Shown here in pieces: positions 44,052-53,009 of a stretch of DNA of 64,000 nucleotides. The stretch is from Pseudomonadota bacterium (GTDB taxonomy: Bacteria > Pseudomonadota > Gammaproteobacteria > Burkholderiales > Burkholderiaceae_B), in contig JAEWHK010000033.1 in assembly GCA_023387815.1 (NCBI GenBank), positions 1 through 64,000 of the forward strand, read 5' to 3'. Every line of letters starts with the position of its first letter. Position 1 is the stretch's first letter. Position numbers and translations under genes: made by a program. The notes under the pieces were generated by a model. The model was given only the letters and a program-made list of their open reading frames with translations. It ran no database searches and was not told where the DNA came from.

Positions 44052-45293
44052 ATGACCAGCATGACGACCGAAGACAATAACGATACGCTGCAGACCGCCT
44101 GGAAACAGAATCTGTACGTTTGTCTATTCGGTTCCTTTACCACGATTCTGGCCATGACCCTGATTTTGCCTATCCTGCCGGTGTACATCCGACAGCTGGG
44201 CGTTACCGATCCTGAAGAGATCGTGAGCTGGTCCGGCCGCGTTTTCAGTGTGACGTTTCTGGCTGCGGGTATTATGGCGCCGGTATGGGGCCGCTTCGCT
44301 GACCGTTATGGAAGAAAGCTCATTCTGATTCGTGCCAGTCTTGGTATGGCAATTGGCATAGCGCTTATCGGCTGCGCGCAGACCGTCTGGCAGCTGTTCT
44401 GGCTGCGATTGCTGGTTGGGCTCCTGGGGGGTTACGCATCCGGCGCGACTATTCTTATTGCCACGCAAACCCCCAGGGAACACACCGGCTGGGCAGTCGG
44501 CATGCTGGCTTCCGGCACCCTGGCTGGTAATTTGCTGGGACCTCTGGTTGGTGGAATCGTACCTGCGCTGCTGGGCATCCGACTGACCTTTTTCGTGGCC
44601 GGCGGTATCATTCTGATCGCGTTTTTCTGCACCGCATTTCTGATCAGGGAAACCCATAAGCCGCGCAAGGCCGCCAATGACGGCACCGTTCCGTACGCAT
44701 TCTGGAAAGCAGGAAGAAACCGCAATCTGGTGCTGTACATGCTGCTGGCCGGTACGTTGCTCATGTTTGCCAATATGTCCGTCGAGCCCATCATCACGCT
44801 CTATCTGGCCTCTCTAAGAACAATGACAGACCATATTCCCCTGCTGGCGGGCATTGCCATGTCTGCCACGGCATTCGGCAGCATGTTGTTCTCTTCGTAT
44901 GCAGGCCGCTGGGGTGACCGCCACGGACACTTGAAAATTCTGGTGGCCAGTTTCACAGCCACTGCATTACTGTTGTTTTTTCAGGGGATGGCGCAGGCAG
45001 ACTGGCAGTTCATTACACTGCGATTTCTGATGGGTATGACGCTGTGCGCAATCATGCCCGCACTAACGGCGGTGATTCGCCATCATGTTCCGGCCAGTGC
45101 AGCTGGCGGCGTACTGGGATATGCAACTTCCACGCAATATGCGGGGCTGGTATTGGGACCGCTGGCCGGCGGGTTTGTTGCCAACCAGGCAGGCTATACC
45201 GCCGTATTCATCATGACTGGGGCGGTTATGCTCCTTGCCGCAATGTTGTTGTTGAAGCAGATGCGCATGCCGTCCCAGTCAGATACGGCTTAA
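44052..45293 (+). CDS. MFS transporter, DHA1-like multidrug efflux
   Basis: A 413-residue twelve-helix transporter starting MTSMTTEDNN. GRFADRYGRKLILIRASLGMA is motif A between helices 2 and 3, and LGGYASGATILIATQTPREH with GTLAGNLLGPLVGG on helix 5 resembles motif C of drug/H+ antiporters. A second GRWGDRHGHLKILV copy of motif A follows helix 8. No clear ribosome site precedes the ATG, and the exact start is uncertain (44052 or 44061). Substrates unknown. Confidence 0.85.
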   Translation: MTSMTTEDNNDTLQTAWKQNLYVCLFGSFTTILAMTLILPILPVYIRQLGVTDPEEIVSWSGRVFSVTFLAAGIMAPVWGRFADRYGRKLILIRASLGMAIGIALIGCAQTVWQLFWLRLLVGLLGGYASGATILIATQTPREHTGWAVGMLASGTLAGNLLGPLVGGIVPALLGIRLTFFVAGGIILIAFFCTAFLIRETHKPRKAANDGTVPYAFWKAGRNRNLVLYMLLAGTLLMFANMSVEPIITLYLASLRTMTDHIPLLAGIAMSATAFGSMLFSSYAGRWGDRHGHLKILVASFTATALLLFFQGMAQADWQFITLRFLMGMTLCAIMPALTAVIRHHVPASAAGGVLGYATSTQYAGLVLGPLAGGFVANQAGYTAVFIMTGAVMLLAAMLLLKQMRMPSQSDTA

Positions 45294-45322
45294 GGCTGCC
45301 GATCATTGATCGGCGTTGCGTC

Positions 45323-45484
45323 CTATTTGAATCGGCCGCCGAAAATCAGCGAAAGAATAGCCAACACAATGAAGACGACAAACAAGACTTTGGCGATGGA
45401 CGCGGCACCGGCTGCGATCCCGCCAAAACCCAGTACGGCGGCAATAATAGCAATGATAAAAAAGACAACGGCATAATGTAACAT
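45323..45484 (-). CDS. DUF1328 small membrane protein (YtjA family)
   Basis: A 53-residue protein starting MLHYAVVFF with two hydrophobic helices (about 3-25 and 30-49) and the family end LSLIFGGRFK. GGAGAAGCG precedes the ATG. Members occur in many proteobacteria and are often stress-induced; the function is unknown. It is convergent with the MFS gene 29 bases away. Confidence 0.88.
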   Translation of the reverse strand: MLHYAVVFFIIAIIAAVLGFGGIAAGAASIAKVLFVVFIVLAILSLIFGGRFK

Positions 45485-45641
45485 TCGCTTCTCCTGCTTG
45501 GTTACTATAATGGATGATACTGAAGCAGACCCGCAATACTGCACAACTGACATCTCAGATAATTATTGCGTTAAAAAATTTCAATTGAAAAGCGGGCACT
45601 GCCATTGCTTACGTTTTATGTAAGTCACTGCTGATCAAATA

Positions 45642-45953
45642 TTACCACACGTGGTGTGAACGGTAAGGTCTTGGTGGCCGATGATCATGCCGCTTCCAAT
45701 GATGGGGACGATGGTGGTGACGGCTGAAATGTGGTGGGGGTGGAGGTGGTCTGTGCCATCCGCGATGGTGACCAAAGCGTGGGTGGTGACGATGATAATG
45801 CCTGTCTCCATGACGTCTGTGATCCACGTTCATTACGCGGGCGTGCTCATAAAAACCCGGGCCGCGATGATGGTCGGCCGCGACTGCGGACCCGGCCATC
45901 CCGAGGGATAGCGTAGCAAGCGTGGCAGCAAGCAGTTTTCTGATCGTAATCAT
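45642..45953 (-). CDS. Exported histidine-rich small protein
   Basis: A 103-residue protein starting MITIRKLLAATLATLSLGMA with a signal peptide cleaved near AVAA. The mature 75-80 residues are exceptionally rich in His, Arg and Pro, including PPPPPPHF and many HH and HR pairs. AAGGAG lies seven bases before the ATG. Such sequences may bind Ni, Cu or Zn in the periplasm, but no family is recognised and no metal genes are adjacent. Confidence 0.75.
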   Translation of the reverse strand: MITIRKLLAATLATLSLGMAGSAVAADHHRGPGFYEHARVMNVDHRRHGDRHYHRHHPRFGHHRGWHRPPPPPPHFSRHHHRPHHWKRHDHRPPRPYRSHHVW

Positions 45954-46137
45954 TATCAAACTCCTTATCGGATAAATAAATTTTTTTGCAGCACTACATC
46001 TTTTGCAAAAGCATGGTTTGATCTTAATCACGAATATCAGGGAATTCTATTACCAAATATGACTGGGATTTCGTCGGGTTTCCATTCCTTGTCTGGTTCG
46101 TTTCTACAGGTTACCGAAGCGGGAGAATACATCTCAT

Positions 46138-46590
46138 TCAGGCTTTTCCATGACGCGCCAGCAAGGTATCCAGCTTACCCGCAAACGATCTCGTATCTGC
46201 CTGATCGAATGATTTTGGCCCGCCCGTTTCGATGCCGGCACTCCGGAGCTCTTCCATCATGTCGCGAATAGCCAGACGTTCTTTGATCGTCTCACTGGAA
46301 TACAGTTCGCCTCGCGGGTTCAGTGCCTGAACGCCCTTTTGCAATACCTCCGCAGCCAGTGGTATGTCGGCGGTAATTACCAGATCCCCTGCGCATGCAT
46401 GCTTGCTGATATAGGCGTCTGCCACGTCAAAGCCACGCGGTACCTGACGTGCCTGAATGTAGACGGAGGGAGGCACGCTGAGCATCTGATTTGCCACAAG
46501 CGTGGTTTTTACCTGCCAGCGCACTGCTGCCCTAAACAGAATGTTCTTGATAACCACCGGGCACGCATCGGCATCCACCCAAATGTGCAT
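46138..46590 (-). CDS. YaiI/YqxD (DUF188) family protein
   Basis: A 150-residue PIN-like fold protein starting MHIWVDADACPVVIKN, with the DADACP and DLVITADIPLA acidic motifs and LNPRGELYS typical of this widespread family. Nuclease activity is suggested by the fold but has not been established. It lies downstream of the DnaQ-Cho gene on the same strand (45 bases) and may be read with it. Confidence 0.9.
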   Translation of the reverse strand: MHIWVDADACPVVIKNILFRAAVRWQVKTTLVANQMLSVPPSVYIQARQVPRGFDVADAYISKHACAGDLVITADIPLAAEVLQKGVQALNPRGELYSSETIKERLAIRDMMEELRSAGIETGGPKSFDQADTRSFAGKLDTLLARHGKA

Positions 46591-46635
46591 AATTTCTCCT
46601 GATCACAACAGATCGGCATGTTGACTGATGATATA

Positions 46636-48033
46636 TCAAGCCAGGGCGAGCGAGGCTTCCTTGACACCAATGAGTTTCTGACGGTGTTTGACGAGTATTC
46701 GATAAGTGTCCCGCGAAAAATCGCCTCTGCCGCCAGCGATCAGTTCGTCCAGCTCCTGTTCATCCCTTGCCGTACCCAGATAGCACCACTGATGGATGAC
46801 ATGGACCAGATTGCCCTCACGCAGCAGTGCCGCCCCTTCGAATGGCCAGTCACGCAACCGGAGCGTTGACAGTGCGGTCATTAGTCTTGCGGAATGGTCG
46901 ATGGGCAATTCCTGGCCGACACAGGCGCCATCGCACGCTTTGAGTTGCCGTGCGAAACAGGGACAGCCCCTGCTGACTTTCTCCAGACCCAGCAACCCCT
47001 TGCAAAGCCTGTGCGTTTTGACAATACCCAGCAACGCTTCCTTTGCATCCCGCGCAGAAGAAAACAATCCATACAAATGACTACCCTGTCCGATCGAAAT
47101 GTCGCTGCCTCCCAGCAATTGCGGAATCCATAAACCCGGGCTTTTTTCCACGAGCTGCCAGGTAAAGACATCTTTCTGCCGGCGCAACTGACGATTGAGC
47201 GTGGGCATGCACTCCTTGATCATTTTCGATTCGGTGAGCAGTGCATCCACCTCGCCGGCGCAACAGATATGCTCAATGCGGCGAATCTGCATGGAAATTT
47301 TCATTTCCTTGGGTGCCGTATGGTCGCTGGCAAAATGGGATAAGACGCGCTGGCGCAGTCGGTTGCTTTTGCCAATATAAATGGGCAGCTCGTTTTCACC
47401 GTAAAACACGTAGACCCCAAAACTGTTGGGCAAGGCATCGATCTGTGCCTCATCGATATGTGGCGGCAAAGACGGGCGAGCAACCAGCGTACGTACTGCA
47501 TCCTGAATGATTTGCGGTTCATGATCCTGGCAGACTTTTTGCCAGAACTGCAGCAGTGCATAGGCATCAGCGTACGCCCTGTGCCTGTCTTTCATTTCCA
47601 GACCGTGTCGCTGAATCAGATAATCAAGGCCGTGTCGCTGATGCTGTGGATACAGCCGCCGTGACAGTTTGACCGTACACAATGTGCTGGCTTTGAAGTC
47701 CTGGCCCATCCGTCGAAAGGCGTTCTTGATAAAGCCGTAGTCAAAGCGCGCATTGTGCGCCACGAATATATGCCCTTCCAGCAGCTGCGCAATGTGTCCG
47801 GCCAGTTCTTCAAAGGCAGGCGCGTCCGCCACCATCCGGTTGCTGATGCCCGTCAGACTTTCGATGTAACCCGGAATACGGCATTGTGGATTGATCAGGC
47901 TTTGCCATGAACTGACCTCATGACCATCAAAGCGAATGATTGCAATTTCCGTGAGGCGATCCGTGGACGCGGACCCGCCCGTTGTTTCGACGTCAACGAA
48001 GGCGAAGGGCTTGTCCAGGGCAATGGTGGTCAT
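46636..48033 (-). CDS. DnaQ-type 3'-5' exonuclease fused to Cho/UvrC-like GIY-YIG nuclease
   Basis: A 465-residue fusion. Residues 10-180 are a DEDD exonuclease like DNA polymerase III epsilon (D14 and E16 in FVDVETTGG, HNARFDYG near 93, HRAYADA at 151-157). Residues 200-290 are a GIY-YIG nuclease (GVYVF at 206, IYIGKSNRLRQRV from 218), and the remainder resembles E. coli Cho, the alternative 3'-incision nuclease of excision repair. A perfect LexA-type site overlaps the promoter 14-33 bases before the ATG, so it should be SOS-induced, as cho is in E. coli. The exonuclease part may resect or process the incised strand. Confidence 0.92.
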   Translation of the reverse strand: MTTIALDKPFAFVDVETTGGSASTDRLTEIAIIRFDGHEVSSWQSLINPQCRIPGYIESLTGISNRMVADAPAFEELAGHIAQLLEGHIFVAHNARFDYGFIKNAFRRMGQDFKASTLCTVKLSRRLYPQHQRHGLDYLIQRHGLEMKDRHRAYADAYALLQFWQKVCQDHEPQIIQDAVRTLVARPSLPPHIDEAQIDALPNSFGVYVFYGENELPIYIGKSNRLRQRVLSHFASDHTAPKEMKISMQIRRIEHICCAGEVDALLTESKMIKECMPTLNRQLRRQKDVFTWQLVEKSPGLWIPQLLGGSDISIGQGSHLYGLFSSARDAKEALLGIVKTHRLCKGLLGLEKVSRGCPCFARQLKACDGACVGQELPIDHSARLMTALSTLRLRDWPFEGAALLREGNLVHVIHQWCYLGTARDEQELDELIAGGRGDFSRDTYRILVKHRQKLIGVKEASLALA

Positions 48034-48046
48034 TGTTTAAATACTA

Positions 48047-48066
48047 AGCTGTAAATTTATACAGTA
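48047..48066. promoter_or_regulatory. LexA-binding site (SOS box) of the DnaQ-Cho gene
   Basis: AGCTGTAAATTTATACAGTA contains CTGT and ACAG eight bases apart, the LexA consensus core, 14-33 bases before the ATG of the DnaQ-Cho gene, where it would block the promoter. Confidence 0.8.
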
Positions 48067-48374
48067 TTTATACACCATTCCGATCGCACCCGCATGCGGA
48101 CCGCTGCATATGTTGCAAAATAGCCCGACGATCTGATAGCAGTCATGATTCAGATCAACTTTGCCATCATAAAACTATGTAAAGACAAAACTGCCCTGTA
48201 TATAATTAATTTCTGTTTATCAGGGTTTACCCTAGTTATGATAAAGCGACTATACTGTGCAGCCCTCCTGATCGCGATCATCTCGCCAATGAATGGCCTG
48301 ATCCACAGCGGTGTGGGCATGGGAAAAAATTTACAAAGAATCCAGAAACCGACGTTTGTCACCGGCATTCGCGG
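48067..48374. other. Intergenic region, DnaQ-Cho to DUF1275 gene
   Basis: 308 bases with no convincing gene. A frame from 48238 encodes a hydrophobic start followed by a basic tail, but has no ribosome site and overlaps the DUF1275 stop, so I do not call it. No terminator is evident. Confidence 0.4.
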
Positions 48375-49154
48375 CTAATCGCTTGCGTCTGGTGCCCGGC
48401 GCCCCACCAGCCACGCCCGAATATCGTCAAACAAGGGAATAAAGGAAATAAGCACCAGGACGCATGCCAGCGGCACCGTTGCGATATAGCCGATATGGCT
48501 AAATCCCCAGGCACCCAGGGTTCCGCCAGAGAAAAAAGCCAGCAATAAGGCGCAATGCAATTGCAGTCTGGCCCTGTCGGCCACCACAAAATGCGTGCCG
48601 TCTGTGGCGGTCCTTCCGCGATTCCAGTAAATCAGTTTGCCCAGTTCGATACCAATATCGGTAACGATGCCGGTTACATGCGTCGTACGGATCACCGAAC
48701 GGGAGAGTTTGGTAATGAGAGCGTTCTGCAGCCCCATCAGAAACGAGAGCATCATGACCGTGATAGGAACGAAAAAACCCTGCAGATCAGCCATGCGCGT
48801 TCCCAGTACGCCGAAACACAGCAAAAGTACGGCCTCCAGCAGCAACGGTGCCGCATATTCGCTGCGCAACCGATGTACGCGCGCGTAATTGACGATCATG
48901 GTGGTGCAAATGGTCCCGCAAAGAAAACACACCAGAGCCGCCACGCCACCCAGGACAACGTGATAGGCGCCCAGAATGAGCTCATCGGCAATGGTAGAGA
49001 CAATGCCGGTCATATGCGAGGTGTACTGATGTACCGCCAGAAAGCCCCCTGCATTGACGGCTCCGGCAATAAAAGCCAGAAGTGTACCGATCTGCTTGTC
49101 GGCGCGTTGTGTGCGATCGGAGCCAGTGAGCGTCCGTGTGTATCGAAGCGGCAT
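48375..49154 (-). CDS. DUF1275 (YoaK) family membrane protein
   Basis: About 259 residues starting MPLRYTRTLTG, with six or so hydrophobic helices. The family signature is GAVNAGGFLAVHQYTSHMTGIV, then RTTHVTGIVTDIGIELGKL. DUF1275 proteins are widespread and uncharacterised in transport terms. A longer in-frame start adds 29 residues of non-membrane sequence and is less likely. Confidence 0.85.
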   Translation of the reverse strand: MPLRYTRTLTGSDRTQRADKQIGTLLAFIAGAVNAGGFLAVHQYTSHMTGIVSTIADELILGAYHVVLGGVAALVCFLCGTICTTMIVNYARVHRLRSEYAAPLLLEAVLLLCFGVLGTRMADLQGFFVPITVMMLSFLMGLQNALITKLSRSVIRTTHVTGIVTDIGIELGKLIYWNRGRTATDGTHFVVADRARLQLHCALLLAFFSGGTLGAWGFSHIGYIATVPLACVLVLISFIPLFDDIRAWLVGRRAPDASD

Positions 49155-49274
49155 AGCGAGTGACAACCTGCCTGATTCTGAGCGCCTGCGTCTGAACGCA
49201 GGGTGCGAGTTTGCGATTGGAGTGTTACATATTATATGCAAATTGAAACGTTAGTGTGCACCCTGCTCTGCTTT

Positions 49275-50045
49275 TTAGCCAGCAGTCAGAATCTGATAGC
49301 CTCCCAGAACAATCAGACTGATAAAAAAGACTTTCCTGAATGTCGCTAACGGCATCCGCTGGCGAATTCGCATTCCCAGATTCATCCCAATCAACGCCGG
49401 CATCAGCATAATCAGTGATAGCCCCGCCGCATCGTGCGAATAACTGTGATTGATCCACAATCCAAGTGCCAGGGCCAGCGTGGATACAGTAAATGAAACG
49501 CCCATTGCCTGAATCAGAGAATCCCGGGACAGACTCAGCGCCTGCAGGTATGGCACCGCAGGAACGACAAATACACCCGTGGCAGCAGTAATGAGACCAG
49601 TGATCAGGCCTGTCAGCGGGCCAAGCCACACCTGAGTGGCTGGTGAAAATTGGACCTGGCGTCCGCTCAGGCCCCAGCAGGCGTAAAGAATCAGCGCGAC
49701 TCCCAATGCCACCGCCGCAGTGGCACCCGCGGGGGCGCCAAACAGGACGGCGCCCGCCAGCGTACCGACAAAAATACCCGCCTGCATCAGGCCGATTCGG
49801 CGCAATAGCGTCGGCAGATCGCGCATCGGTCGCATTTGCCAGATATTGGTCAGCAAAGAAGGGACAATCAGCAGCGCAGCGGCCTGCGCCGGCGGCATGA
49901 CGACAGCCAGAAGCGCCATGGATATGGTAGGCAGACCGAGTCCCACCACACCCTTGACTGCTCCAGCCAGCAGAAAGACAACCGTGATAATGACAAGTGT
50001 GTTGAAAGCATATCCCTCCAGCATGCCTTCCAGGAAAGTATTCAT
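49275..50045 (-). CDS. TauE/SafE-type sulfite exporter family protein
   Basis: A 256-residue membrane protein with about eight hydrophobic segments. The paired GAVKGVVGLGLPTISMALLA and GLITGLITAATGVFVVPAVPY repeats are diagnostic of the TauE/SafE anion permeases, thought to export sulfite, sulfoacetate or similar anions. It is divergent from a LysR gene 247 bases away, which probably controls it. Confidence 0.88.
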   Translation of the reverse strand: MNTFLEGMLEGYAFNTLVIITVVFLLAGAVKGVVGLGLPTISMALLAVVMPPAQAAALLIVPSLLTNIWQMRPMRDLPTLLRRIGLMQAGIFVGTLAGAVLFGAPAGATAAVALGVALILYACWGLSGRQVQFSPATQVWLGPLTGLITGLITAATGVFVVPAVPYLQALSLSRDSLIQAMGVSFTVSTLALALGLWINHSYSHDAAGLSLIMLMPALIGMNLGMRIRQRMPLATFRKVFFISLIVLGGYQILTAG

Positions 50046-50280
50046 AATTTCATCAACCTATGCTTGAAATGTGACTGAAGAACTGAGGCTATACGTCAGG
50101 ATTGGCCTTATGCACATGAAAATGGCTTTAACCAGGCAGCAGACCGGCCTTCGTTGCCGTTATTCGTTAATTTATTCTATAGAGCCAACTGAATAACAGC
50201 CCCATTCTAGTGCCATCACCGATAGCTGAAAATCAGGAAAATACATCTGGTGCCTATGGAAAATCCTTAAATACAATTGC

Positions 50281-50286
50281 TATAAT
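50281..50286 (+). promoter_or_regulatory. -10 element at the LysR start, possibly leaderless transcript
   Basis: TATAAT is a perfect -10 hexamer whose end lies six bases before the ATG at 50293. If used, transcription would begin at or next to the start codon. The -35 (TGGAAA, 18 bases earlier) is weak. Confidence 0.4.
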
Positions 50287-50292
50287 CCGCAA

Positions 50293-51219
50293 ATGCGCTT
50301 CGATCTGACTGACCTTAGGCTTTTTCTGGCGATCCACGAAACCGGTACCATTACGGCCGCGGCTCGCCGATGCCATATAACAACCGCTTCAGCCAGTGAG
50401 CGCATCAAAGGAATGGAAGCGTCGCTGGGCGTCCTGCTGCTGGATCGTCATCACAAAGGTGTGAAGATCACTGCAGCCGGTCGCACTTTTCTTCATCACG
50501 CCAGCACGGTTGTACAACAGATGGATCGGATGCGAGGTGACTTAAGTCAGTACAGCAGTGGCGTCAAAGGCCACGTCAGACTGCTTGCCAATACGTCAGC
50601 CTGCAGCGAGTATTTGCCGAAGCTACTTGGTTCATTTTTGCAGCAACACCCTGATATCTCGGTAGATCTGGAAGAACGCATCAGTACCGATATCACAGAC
50701 CTCATTCGCACCGGCACGGTCGACATCGGGCTTATAGCAGACTCCGCCGATCTGCAAGGCCTGCAGGTGTTTCCCTTTGGCCCCGACCCGCTGGTCCTGA
50801 TTACCGCAAAAGATAATAAGGCAAACATACCGGATCCGGTCAGCCTGACTGATATCAGCCATATGGAGTTTGCCGGACTGATGGCCGGTAGCGCACTTCA
50901 CGAGCATATTGCCGCGCAAGGACGACAGACAGGTCTGCAACTGCATTATCGAGTTCGGGTCCGCAGTATTGACGCGGTTTGCAGAATGGTAGGAAATGGG
51001 GTGGGCATCGCCATCGTGCCGCTGGCCTCAGCACTGCGACACCAGGATTCGCTGAATCTAGAAATTTTTCATTTGCAGGACAGGTGGGCGCAGCGCAACC
51101 TGGCGGTCTGCGTGCGTGATGTGGAGGAGTTGCCCATCTATGTTCGGCAGCTGATGCGACATATTCTTGCTCACGCACCCTGTACAGCTACTGAAACGCC
51201 GTACATTGGCCAGGGCTGA
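50293..51219 (+). CDS. LysR-type transcriptional regulator
   Basis: A 308-residue regulator with a helix-turn-helix near 3-45 (LRLFLAIHETGTITAAARRC) and SAS-E-R-IKGMEASLGV after it, followed by LLDRHHKGVKITAAGRTFL. It has the effector-binding C-terminal domain. Divergent from the TauE gene, its likely target. A terminator hairpin lies about 90 bases after the stop. Confidence 0.9.
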   Translation: MRFDLTDLRLFLAIHETGTITAAARRCHITTASASERIKGMEASLGVLLLDRHHKGVKITAAGRTFLHHASTVVQQMDRMRGDLSQYSSGVKGHVRLLANTSACSEYLPKLLGSFLQQHPDISVDLEERISTDITDLIRTGTVDIGLIADSADLQGLQVFPFGPDPLVLITAKDNKANIPDPVSLTDISHMEFAGLMAGSALHEHIAAQGRQTGLQLHYRVRVRSIDAVCRMVGNGVGIAIVPLASALRHQDSLNLEIFHLQDRWAQRNLAVCVRDVEELPIYVRQLMRHILAHAPCTATETPYIGQG

Positions 51220-51739
51220 TCGGATTCAAAAACTTGACATTTGTTAAGTTGTACCTCGAACAGACCCACTCCTATAATGACAACTGCTCATTGCTTTTTG
51301 GGTGAATTCGCCAGCTATTACAGCTGGCATTTTTTTGCCTGTCACTTTCTGCTCTGGTTTCAGTTCCATCGCTTCAGCCTTCGCTTTCCCTCTCTCCGTC
51401 TGAAATTTGCCGCAACGCCGCAAATTTTGCTCTGACATCTTCACTTTTTCCTGCCATTGGGTCTTTATTTCAGCCTTTTTTGCACGCCACTGTCGTTTTT
51501 GGGTTTTCCTTGTCTCAATTTCGCGTTTCAACACACTTGTGATTCTGTGGATTACTGTGAACTTCCTGGCCGCTTTTATTCAATATTTTTCCCACTAGCG
51601 CCGACTTCACCAATCCAATTCATATTTGCGTATAGAAATTGCAACGCTGTGTGTGTAAAGCAACAAATAGTGGTTTTCACGGAATGCATGAACTTGTAAT
51701 CAAAATGTAAACTAGACCTATATTAAATGGAGGTCGGCC
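51220..51739. other. Intergenic region with pyrimidine-rich stretch
   Basis: 520 bases. The terminator at 51310-51336 is clear. From about 51340 to 51590 the plus strand is rich in C and T; read on the minus strand it could encode a Lys/Glu/Gln-rich coiled-coil-like peptide, but the frame starts without ATG or ribosome site and runs through the terminator hairpin. A possible promoter precedes the 50-residue gene at its right end. Confidence 0.4.
51310..51336 (+). terminator. Rho-independent terminator after the LysR gene
   Basis: GCCAGCT-attac-AGCTGGC followed by A and seven T, a compact terminator on the plus strand. Confidence 0.85.
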
Positions 51740-51892
51740 ATGAATTCTGCATACCAACAAATCCATATCGGTCTGATTCGCAAGGCGGTCAACAAATACA
51801 AAATCGCCCGCTCCTGTGGACAGAAGAACGTTGCCAAGGGATACAAGCTACAGGTTCGTGACCTGATTCGTACCTTCCGGGCCAGCGTATAA
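51740..51892 (+). CDS. Small basic hypothetical protein (50 aa)
   Basis: A 50-residue frame from ATG 51740 to TAA, starting MNSAYQQIHIGLIRKAVNKY and ending RTFRASV. GGAGG lies seven bases before the ATG, an ideal ribosome site. The product is rich in Lys and Arg and has one cysteine. It could be an amphipathic helix-turn-helix-like fragment or an RNA-binding peptide, but no family is recognised. No adjacent gene on the same strand shares a transcript within 370 bases. Confidence 0.6.
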   Translation: MNSAYQQIHIGLIRKAVNKYKIARSCGQKNVAKGYKLQVRDLIRTFRASV

Positions 51893-52267
51893 CATTTTCT
51901 GATATCACTCAGACCGGAGTCGAACGCCCCGCGTTTTCGTTCCGGATCCACTTTGCACAATTCAGTTCCCCAGGCCACGCCGCTGCGCATTTTCTTTTTC
52001 TCTCTTCTCGCATCTGACAATCCCCTCTCTTCGCCGCCACTTTCAGGTCTTCCGATTTCACCGATAGCCTCATTCACTTTCAAATCAATACACGCCCCTG
52101 GCATCATGCCGAGAATACGTCACGAAACCACTCACGCCTTTGCATGGCACACGTGATTGCCATGGCAGTACGTCGTTTTCGATGCCATACTACATACCGT
52201 TGACTGAAAATTGCCAGATCAACGAAATCAATAAAATTACAATTGAAAAAATCACAAATGAGGCGAT
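51893..52267. other. Intergenic region upstream of the thioesterase
   Basis: 375 bases with no convincing gene. The stretch 51985-52060 is again strongly pyrimidine-rich on the plus strand. No terminator or known regulatory site is recognised. Confidence 0.4.
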
Positions 52268-52696
52268 ATGGAAACATTTCATGAGCGCGTACGCAGCAGC
52301 TTCGACAAGCAGGGGTTGATGCAGACACTGGGGGCAAAACTATCGTACGTTACTGACGGCGAAGTGCAGATCATTCTTCCGTTCTCACCGCATCTTTCGC
52401 AACAGCATGGTTATCTTCATGCAGGCGCAATAACCAGTATCGTTGACAGTGCCTGCGGCTATGCTGCGCTGACTCGTGCACCGGCAGGATATGAAGTGGT
52501 AACGGCTGAATTCAAAATCAATCTGATGAGACCGGCAATAGGAGAAGGGTTCATTGCCATTGGTAAAGTGCAAAACGCAGGAAGGATGCTGAGCGTTTGT
52601 ACCGGAGAAGTTCGCAAGCTGGAGAAGGACGGAACGCAAGGCAAGGCGATCGCACTCATCCAGGCTACGATTGTGAATGTGAAAAGCGAAATCTGA
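52268..52696 (+). CDS. PaaI-family thioesterase (hot-dog fold)
   Basis: A 142-residue protein starting METFHERV, with GAGGCGAT before the ATG. HLSQQHGYLHAGAITSIVDS is the hot-dog catalytic region with the HGG-like HAG and the nearby aspartate; EFKINLMRPA is the second family motif. Probably hydrolyses acyl-CoA thioesters, perhaps cleaving dead-end CoA esters; the substrate is unknown. Confidence 0.88.
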   Translation: METFHERVRSSFDKQGLMQTLGAKLSYVTDGEVQIILPFSPHLSQQHGYLHAGAITSIVDSACGYAALTRAPAGYEVVTAEFKINLMRPAIGEGFIAIGKVQNAGRMLSVCTGEVRKLEKDGTQGKAIALIQATIVNVKSEI

Positions 52697-53009
52697 GTTT
52701 CTCGATCTGAGTGCCACCACCGGTCGACTTCTCGCCTCATACCAGTAGCCGACACCATGCGGACAAGTTGTTTTCTTTTAACATGCGGGAAGCAAACTAA
52801 AGTCGTTTTTACAAATCAGAAAAGCCTGCCCTTGGTGTGTAACGCGGAATCGGGCATTGTTTCAAATACAAACGGACGTTTACATGAGTGCAAAAGGTCG
52901 GATGTTATAAAAAAATGAACGAGCAGGTAGCTGCTTCCGGATTGATTCACTTTGCATCACTTTTCGGATCAATCGGGAATGCTGCCTGGATTTCATTAAA
53001 GGACCATCA
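52697..53009. other. Intergenic region, thioesterase to lipoprotein
   Basis: 313 bases. GATTGAT (52940-52946) and ATCAATC (52968-52974) form a spaced inverted repeat just before the lipoprotein gene. Nothing else recognised. Confidence 0.35.

Noticed and set aside
43865..44188. 107-codon minus-strand frame over the MFS start
   Set aside because: Reverse complement of conserved MFS coding sequence; no domain signal.
48145..48378. Possible small protein with a hydrophobic start
   Set aside because: No ribosome site, the 3' end overlaps the DUF1275 stop, and no family features.
51244..51534. Lys/Glu-rich coiled-coil-like frame on the minus strand
   Set aside because: No ATG or ribosome site, and it runs through the LysR terminator hairpin; likely composition-driven.
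51718..52107. 129-codon minus-strand frame
   Set aside because: It is opposite the 50-residue gene that has a good ribosome site, and has no domain signal.
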